Of a stretch of 64,000 bases of DNA, positions 56,867 to 64,000 are shown piece by piece. The stretch's first letter is position 1; the number at the start of each line of letters is the position of its first letter. The stretch is from Embiotoca jacksoni (Eukaryota; Chordata; Actinopteri; Embiotocidae). The DNA lies in contig JAKOON010000012.1 in NCBI GenBank assembly GCA_022577435.1, forward strand, positions 8,611,412-8,675,411, read 5' to 3'. The position numbers were made by a program, and so were the translations under genes. The notes under the pieces are model-generated. The model was not told the origin of the DNA. It worked only from the letters and a program-made list of their open reading frames with translations, and did no database searches.

Positions 56867-59800
56867 ATGATGCACTCGGCACAGAAAGACACCACCTTCA
56901 CCAAGATCTTTGTGGGAGGTCTTCCTTATCACACGACGGACTCAAGTCTGAGAAAATACTTCGAGGTGTTTGGAGACATCGAGGAGGCTGTTGTTATCAC
57001 TGACCGGCAGACGGGCAAATCCAGAGGTTATGGATTCGTAAGTTCATATTATTTGAAGTGACGTTTTAAAGCTGATGGCCCACGTGCGCGGTCGGGGGTA
57101 TAGTGAATTGAACACCTGGCACATATCCAGGTTAAAGTAAGAGTCGCCTCTGCTGTTTCCTGTTCTGTGAAACAGAAAGGGACGAAATTGACTATTTGGA
57201 GTTGAATAGTTTGGTTAAAAAAAAATAAAAAAAAAAAATTGGAAAGACACGACTTGGAGCTACTGGAGCGGGATCGAAGTTGATCTCAAATATTTTTCAG
57301 CGAGGAAAAACTAAACCAGTCTAATTAATTGTAGTGAAACATTACCTTACTTTTCTCAGCTGGTGGAAAAACATTTGAATATCATATCAGCATTTAGCAG
57401 TATGTCCATGAAAATGTGTTGTCGTCTTTTAGGTGACCATGGCAGACCGGGCCTCGGCTGACCGAGCCTGCAAGGACCCCAACCCCATAATAGATGGAAG
57501 GAAGGCCAACGTCAACCTGGCCTATCTGGGGGCCAAGCCTCGGGTCATTCAGCCAGGTGGGGGGGGGGGGGGGACCTGACCACAGCTTTATTTCAGATTC
57601 TATCGAGGTGGAAACAGACAATAGCAAAAACAACTGTGCTCATTTACAAATGGTGACTGACAGTAGCATGAAGTTAGTACAAGTATTTTGCTATACTATA
57701 AGATATAGTTGAGAATAAGCAGCTATTTATCTTGTTATTTGGAGGATGAAAGCTTTCTCCACTGAAATGTATTGTATTTATGCTTCTCTTTTTGGAAAAG
57801 ACAGTCAGTCTAACAAGTGATCACAACACTGCCTTCAAAATCATCCCCCACTCAAGTAAAGCATCTGGATTTTAAACAGAGGTTTAACACCTGTCTGTCT
57901 TAATTCTAGGATTTGCATTTGGTGTGCCTCAGATCCATCCAGCGTTCATCCAAAGACCTTATGGGTATGTCAAGCTACAAAACTTAAATTTCTTTCACAA
58001 AATCTGTCTGTATAAAATGGAAAAAAAAACAACCTGCCATTGTCTTTTACAATCTTATGTCATATGTTTTTATTGTTTTAAACATGTATTTGTTATTGCC
58101 TCCACCTATTTCATCCTGAATGAGGACATGTGAGTGTTTATGTGTGCTCCTCTGCTTGGCGTTGACTGTGAAGGAAGTGAACGTTTGTCCCCCAGCTTCA
58201 ACAGGACTTGACTTCATGTTGTCTATCTCTCTCTGATCTGACAGGCTCGGTAACGGGTTAAAATAGCTGATGAAGGGACATGATGATTTGAGGAATAGCT
58301 GAGTCTGCATTGGGCAGAGCACTAAAGTGTTACCTGTATACTCTGACATACACAAACGAACTGAAATGGTGACTAGATGCATGGAAGTCTTATGCTGTTT
58401 TTTTTTTATTTTCCGGTTTTCTATAGTACATAGATTGGTGTGTGTGCCTTGTTTTCAGTATGATGTGGTGTTCAGCTTAACTGTGTGCTTATTTCTACTT
58501 GCGGTGGGGGAAGTGGGGCGTGCAGGAGGTTTTTTTTTGTGCAGACTTTATCAGTTTTGTTAGGGAGTTATAACTCTGCAATGGAGTGTTGATTCTTTTC
58601 CCTTTTTAATGATTGTGCTTTAGCCTGTGGTTTCATTTTGTTTTCATGGTTTCCAGTTAACATTAAGATGATTGTGTTTTGTTGTCAAAGGGGGGCTGAT
58701 GATCACTCACAGTGTGTCAATTTCCAAATCGATCCCCTGCAACAAAACAAACACTAGCTTGCATGTGGGAGTTCCTTTTCTGTTTCCTTACCATTGATGC
58801 TGTGTTTTCTTATTAACCTATTGCTTTCACTTGTAGCTTACATCTACAGGTACATGATAATGAGAATATTTTCCCCTCTGATAAACCAAAAACATCTGAT
58901 GTTTTGTATTTTTCTCATCTCTCCAGTGACTGTCATTCAACAGCAACATTTTAATGTGCAGGGGAATGAAAACACACAAACACAAAACAGTGTTTTCACC
59001 ATATAAAAGCACACAACTATGCTTGATTGTCCGTGTTGCTATGTTAATAGAAAAGCTACACAATGATGATGAAAGCAAACTGAAAATATCAAGGCTCTGA
59101 GTTAAAGCTGTTTGTATGAAACAATATTTAGATGGTAGATAACTCTATTTGTGACTATAGATGTATTGTTTTACTTTGTAATAGATTTTTTAAAAGTTTT
59201 TTTTTTTTTATATATATATATGTAGACAGACTCAAATGGTTACTGCACTATAGGTTGGAGACTGAGATCTTAGCCTGTCTCTTGTGCAGCAGCTGTTGCC
59301 TACAGTGATCTGCACGGCCTCTCAAATTCAGCTGGAAAATAGGAGTCACTCAGCAGCGCTGTTAATAATGTATGGCACAGACAGGGCTGCTCGGCTGTGG
59401 ACAACAGGTGGGCCGAGCCATGCGCCCATGAAGCCTTGTGGTTATGTGCTGGGGATTACCCATGTGTCCTGGTGATTTACAAAGCACCTTTATTTAGCTC
59501 TGAACTTGCAGGACGACGAAATGTTCATCCCCTTGCTTTCAGTGGAGAGGGCTGAAATCAGCTATGCCCTTTTAGCATGTTAAACGGTTGATGTTAAAAC
59601 AAAGATGTGAAACAAAGAAAATAAAAATATACAATTAGATTTGTTAATTTTTAAAACAAGAATTGAAACTTTTTCTGTGATCATTTTGCTGCAATAGTAA
59701 AAAACAGTCAGCTCCTGTTTAGAGCAGATGGTCTGAATCCCACTCAACATTTTTTTTTTTTATCTGCTGTGACGCCTCTAGTCTGATAATAAAGAAGTAA

Positions 59801-61212
59801 ATTCAGGAAAGTCACCGAGACATTAGTGCAGCGAAGGCAGTCGTTCCAGTTGACGAGCACTCTGCCATGTGTTACTGAAGGAGAAGATCGGCTTGTCCTT
59901 TGGAAATGACAAGGGGAGCAAAAATAGCTTCCAGCCTCCCTTGTCAGTCAAGTTGGCGTGTGTATGTTTGTGTGAGGGTGTATGTCTGTAAGCGGGGGAG
60001 GGGGCACTTGTCTGTGGACAGATATATTTCACACCTGCTCCTCAGTATATTTACTGAGGGTGACTTCAACACAAGTTTAAAGTGGGGACAGGTTTACCCA
60101 GATACATAGGTTGTATTTATCCGTTCATACCCTGATGTGTGACAAGAATATTGCTCTTCAAATGGAGATTATCTACTCTTACACAATTATTTTCTTTATA
60201 AAAGTTAACATGAATTTCTTTTTCAAACTAATAAACACTACAGGGCCTCTGCAGAGCTTAATACCACTGAGCACCCACTCGATAACACGCTGTAAGGGTA
60301 AAACTACAGCTACGTTCACGTCGTTGTAATTCATTGCATTTTTTTTTTGCTGCTCTTTAAAGGCACAGAAAGCCTATTTTTTTTTCCCTATTTGTTTGTG
60401 TTTAAGGACCTATTAACATGTGTGGGCATGCCTGTATGTGTGGTGTTGGTGTGGCAGTATGTGGACAGATTAATGTCCATTTCTTGTATTGATATGTTGT
60501 GGTGTTCTGCGATAAGCTCGCATTTTGTCCAATCTGGTTTTCAGTGAAACACTGGGTGCAGAGCTTGGCTGTGTCTTCTTTTAATGCCCTACTGTATTTC
60601 AGATTCAGGTGCTTTTTTTTTTTTTTTTTAAATTAAAAGCTGTGCTTGTGTTTCTTTGTGGTTTTGCTGCTTTTTAACTTTTCATTTCTAGGTAGGGTTT
60701 TTCAGTTGTTAATGAATGGATTTGCTGTGTTCTGAGGACTGGATTGACATATTTGGCGCCTGCTTTTCAGTTTTCCAGAATTTAGTTTTAGCGTTGGAAA
60801 GATGACCGACTGTGGCTCTGCTCTGAATCTGTGTGTCATTTTGTCCTACAGGATCCCTGCCCACTATGTCTACCCACAAGCCTTTGTCCAACCCAGCATG
60901 ATGATCCCTCATGTACAATCTTCTGCTGCTACAGCAACAGCTGCTGCCGCCACTTCCCCGTACCTTGACTATACTGGAGCAGCTTATGCCCAGTACTCTG
61001 CCGCTGCTGCCACTGCCGCTGCCGCCGCCGCCGCTTATGAGCAGTATCCATACGCGGCCTCACCAGCACCGACAAGCTACATGACAACAGCAGGGTACGG
61101 ATACACTGTCCAGCAGCCGCTCGCCGCTGCTGCCACCCCAGGAGCTGCTGCTGCTGCTGCAGCCTTCAGCCAGTACCAACCCCAGCAGCTCCAGACAGAC
61201 CGCATGCAGTAA
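56867..61212 (+). CDS. rbm24: RNA-binding motif protein 24
   Basis: Four coding exons: 56867-57037, 57433-57556, 57910-57964, 60852-61212. Product is 236 residues, the same length as human RBM24. One RRM spans about residues 12-89, with RNP2 KIFVGGL (13-19) and RNP1 KSRGYGFV (51-58). After it come NVNLAYLGAKPR and IHPAFIQRPYG, then IPAHYVYPQAFVQP and an alanine-rich tail with YLDYTGAAYAQYS and QYPYAASP, ending QYQPQQLQTDRMQ. RBM24 is an RNA-binding splicing and mRNA-stability factor required in heart and skeletal muscle. The paralogue RBM38 has the same RRM but a different, less alanine-rich tail, so RBM24 is preferred. Two adjacent ATGs occur at 56867 and 56870; the second would give the MHxxQKD start seen in other vertebrates. 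Fish carry a and b copies; not distinguished here. Confidence 0.94.
57559..57573 (+). repeat. 15-G run directly at the rbm24 exon 2 donor
   Basis: Exon 2 ends CAGCCAG and the intron begins gt followed by 15 consecutive G. It is both a simple repeat prone to length error and a possible splicing element (G-runs recruit hnRNP F/H) or G-quadruplex. Confidence 0.85.
57965..60851 (+). other. rbm24: rbm24 intron 3 (2.9 kb), possible regulatory DNA
   Basis: No coding exon. Two GC-balanced, repeat-free blocks stand out from AT-rich surroundings: 59280-59460, with E-boxes CAGCTG at 59290 and 59329 and CAGGTG at 59405, and 59800-59990, with a near-MEF2 site 'gcaaaaatag'. rbm24 is controlled by myogenic bHLH and MEF2 factors in muscle, so these are reasonable enhancer candidates, but motif matches this short are weak evidence. 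Confidence 0.35.
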
Positions 61213-62469
61213 CACCTTGATGATACCTTAAAGGAGGAATGAAGGGAAAGGTCACCTCCTCTCTTCAGGAGGGGGTGAAGTTTGAAGGGGTAGAGAGTAG
61301 AGGCTGATCGATGGTTGTCACTCCCAAGTTTTAATTTAGCAGACCCTCTACCAAAGAGCCTGGAGCAAGTGTGGAGACAAATGAGGAATTACTGTATATT
61401 TTATTCAAGTGAGATCAGTATTTTGTCACTATGGATATATATATATAGCCTATATAAATATTTAATAATTTATTCAGCAGTAAAAGTATTCATGTCAACT
61501 GAAGTAGACTCACTGGACCTCATGTCAACCATTGCTGAATCTTGTATATATGTTGCAGTGGAATTGGTATAAAAAAAAAACAAGTGCATTCATGTCTTAT
61601 GATCAGGTTTCTACCACACTACTTTGAAAACCAACCAAAACACTTGCATACATAGGAGAACGGTATGTTACATCATCATGCAATTTTCAGTATTTAATAG
61701 TTTTGGACCATTATTTTGTTTGGTGAAGCTATGCAGACATTGATAGAGAAGTCAGTGTTTTATTAGGACTGTTATCTTTTTTTTTTATATAATCATTTGG
61801 AGTGAGATAGATTAGACACTCTCAAGTAGTTCCCTTTAAAGTGTGTTTTCTTTATAGAATGTAAGAAAAATGCTGAGGTTACAGCTGAAGCTGGTAAAAG
61901 CACTCACGTTTCTTCCCTTCAAATTACACCTCAACTAAGCTCAGCAAAAAGGGGAAGAAACATTGTTGAATGTGAATCTTTCATTTTGATAAAGTGTTTC
62001 ATTATGTGCCTTTAAAATTATGCTATTTATGTATTTATTATGGAGCCTTACAGCAATAAACCCTTTATTTGTTTTCATGTGTTAGTATGAAGTCTACCTA
62101 GAATGTGTCCACATTGTGCTGCTGCATTTCACATGATCAAGAGCTCATGATGGATATTTAAACTCACCTTAACAAACCGCTGTGCTCTGTGTAAAGAACA
62201 AATAATAAGTAGAAAAGTAACAATAAGTCCAAAGCTTTTTCTATGTTCTGTAGATTTCATGTTGTCGTCTCTAATAGTTTCTTAACTCTTTAATGCCGCT
62301 TTTTATACTTGACCAGTTTGATAAAGGACAGTGTGACAATTTAACTTTTTAATTTCATCACATTTCCTGTCTTTTGACCTTAAACGTTTACTAATTGCAA
62401 GGGCATCATCTATTTCACCTTGTAATGCATGACTTGAAAAAAATGCAGATATTTAATTTGGGAAATAAA
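61213..62469 (+). other. rbm24: rbm24 3' UTR
   Basis: AT-rich sequence after the stop at 61210-61212, with AU-rich pentamers (atttatgtatttatt near 62027). Candidate polyadenylation signals are AATAAA at 62055-62060 and 62464-62469. AU-rich and U-rich elements would suit a short-lived regulatory mRNA. Confidence 0.5.
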
Positions 62470-63104
62470 TGGAAATTTGCCTTTAAGTTCTTTAAGCTTC
62501 TGTGTTCTCTTTGTAATGTATGTTTTGCTCACAGCCTTTAAGTTGTTTAATAGAAGCATGTCACATGATGAACACTGCTGTGGACAAAAAAATACAAAAC
62601 TGTAGATGAGGTCAAAATAATGCATGTATACATCTAGATACCTGCCTAACACACTATAATGCATTTTGTGTTCTTTTAAGTGCTGGTTAGTATGAAAAAA
62701 TGCTATGTGATAGTCACATGAACTGTTTGACATTTATTTACCTCTCAGCAAGAAATGACCTTAATTCTGTTACCAATTTCAAACAGAGCTCAAAACCAAA
62801 GTGGCAAGATATGTGTCACACAGATGAGCTGAACCACTAATAAACAATGGCTTACTCACTGTATTTTTGATAGATTGCTCAGCACTTGGGAAACCTATTG
62901 AGAATTATCTGCTGTCTATATTATAAATCCATGCAGATGTTTGTGTAACACGAATCCCTCTTTCTACAATATCCAATCGTTCTTTGAAAAAAATTAGCCG
63001 TTTGCATGGAAGTGTATGTTGACAAAATGGAATAATTGCAACCTTTTTTATCAACCTCAAGTTGTGTGTTTTTATGCTTCCATACCGGAGACATCATGTT
63101 TTCA
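62470..63104. other. Intergenic DNA, nothing recognised
   Basis: AT-rich sequence without coding exons, RNA genes or clear repeats on either strand. Confidence 0.4.
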
Positions 63105-63700
63105 GGTTATATGTCCATCCCATTATTGTGAACATGATATCTCAGGTACACCTTGAAAGAGATTCTTCAAATGTGGCACAAACACTCCGACCCCAGGATG
63201 AACTGATTAAAAGTTTGTGGTCAACGTTCAAATGACATTTTATCCAAAATATCCAAATGGTAAAAGGTCAATCTCACTGTGAGATCGTGATGTTCTGCAA
63301 AAACACTATACAATAATTTAACACCATAACTCAACCACAGAAGAGGAGACTATGACCACATTTAGTCAGATAATGAATTGGTGACACTAATTTTGGGTGT
63401 CCACTTTGAAACTGTGCTGATCAAATACATTTTCTGTGCTGTCAGGCTAAAGATGTGCATGAAACATCCAAGTTTTAGAGTTTGTAGCTTCCTGGCAGCA
63501 ACATGCATATTGGAAGCATTGTCTGCTGTCATTACTACAAATTTTTTTGGTCCGTCTGAATCAGCTATATTGGCAAAATTTCCTTCAAAGTCTTCACTAC
63601 ATATATTTTAATGAGTCTGGACAGACGTGGATGTAATCTGCAACTCACTGGTTGGCGGAGATATGCAACCACAAGGCAATAATTATATTTTGAATTTAAT
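63105..63700. repeat. Dispersed teleost repeat, about 600 bp
   Basis: Ordered phrases 'gaacatgatatctcaggtacaccttgaaagag', 'caaatgtggcacaaacactc', 'gatgaactgattaaaagtttg', 'gatgttctgcaaaaacact', 'gtcagataatgaattggtgacac' and finally 'tctgcaactcactggttggcggagatatgcaacc' match, as I recall it, one of the commonest intronic repeats in teleost genomes. The open frames within it are not genes. Confidence 0.6.
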
Positions 63701-64000
63701 CCTGATCACTTTACAGTTAACGTTATTCCAGTTGGTTCTCTTGTGGCTGCAGACCAAATTAACAGTTGAAATGCGTAGCACTCCCTGTTTACCTGTTTAC
63801 AAACCTTCTAAGTAACTGTGTGAGTGATACGTGGTGTGACCTACTGTATGAGGAGCAGCTGCATGATCTAGTATTTAACGATTTAAATCTAGTGAAATAA
63901 AAGTGACTCTTTCCAGTTGCCTTCTAGGTTTTTCCTCACCAAAGTGGTAACCTCCTGACACCTGCTGGTCAATGTGGGTCACTCTCTGTTGCCAAGCTTC

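Noticed and set aside
63378..63611. 77-codon hydrophobic frame near the right edge
   Set aside because: It sits inside a dispersed teleost repeat (63105-63700), and the open frame is incidental.

Overview
The window is vertebrate nuclear DNA, almost certainly from a ray-finned (teleost) fish. Genes are split by GT-AG introns, intergenic DNA is AT-rich with many microsatellites, and several repeats resemble fragments I know from percomorph fish introns. There are no bacterial operons, CRISPR arrays, tRNA or rRNA genes. I rebuilt every gene model by joining exons at splice sites and checking that reading phase is kept across each junction. Family names come from recalled protein families, not from a database search.

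Layout, left to right. (1) 1.69-1.86 kb, minus strand: one coding exon that may begin an MS4A/TMEM176-like gene running off the left edge. (2) 3.25-4.66 kb, plus: a six-exon, four-transmembrane MS4A-like gene of 185 residues. (3) 6.3-14.5 kb, plus: ptdss1, phosphatidylserine synthase 1, 13 coding exons, 468 residues. (4) 16.9-18.1 kb, plus: single-exon nhlrc1 (malin), a RING plus NHL-repeat E3 ubiquitin ligase, with a CLEAR-type palindrome about 180 bp upstream. (5) 19.56-53.5 kb, plus: kif13a, a kinesin-3 motor with 39 constitutive coding exons, two candidate in-frame cassette exons (21 nt and 165 nt), one GC-AG intron and an 11.4 kb second intron full of repeat relics. Its last two exons encode a CAP-Gly domain that mammalian KIF13A is generally described as lacking. 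In this sequence the domain is broken by one extra C in a C7 run. (6) 56.9-61.2 kb, plus: rbm24, four exons, 236 residues, one RRM and alanine-rich tail, with a 15-G run at its exon 2 splice donor.

The genes do not form one pathway. They act in phosphatidylserine synthesis at the ER, glycogen-related ubiquitination, endosomal cargo transport on microtubules, and muscle/heart RNA processing. Their order is informative: nhlrc1, kif13a and rbm24 are neighbours on human 6p22.3, whereas PTDSS1 is on human 8q22. I found no wholly new system. The observations most worth checking are the kif13a CAP-Gly tail and its frameshift, the candidate microexon and cassette exon, and the CLEAR palindrome at nhlrc1.
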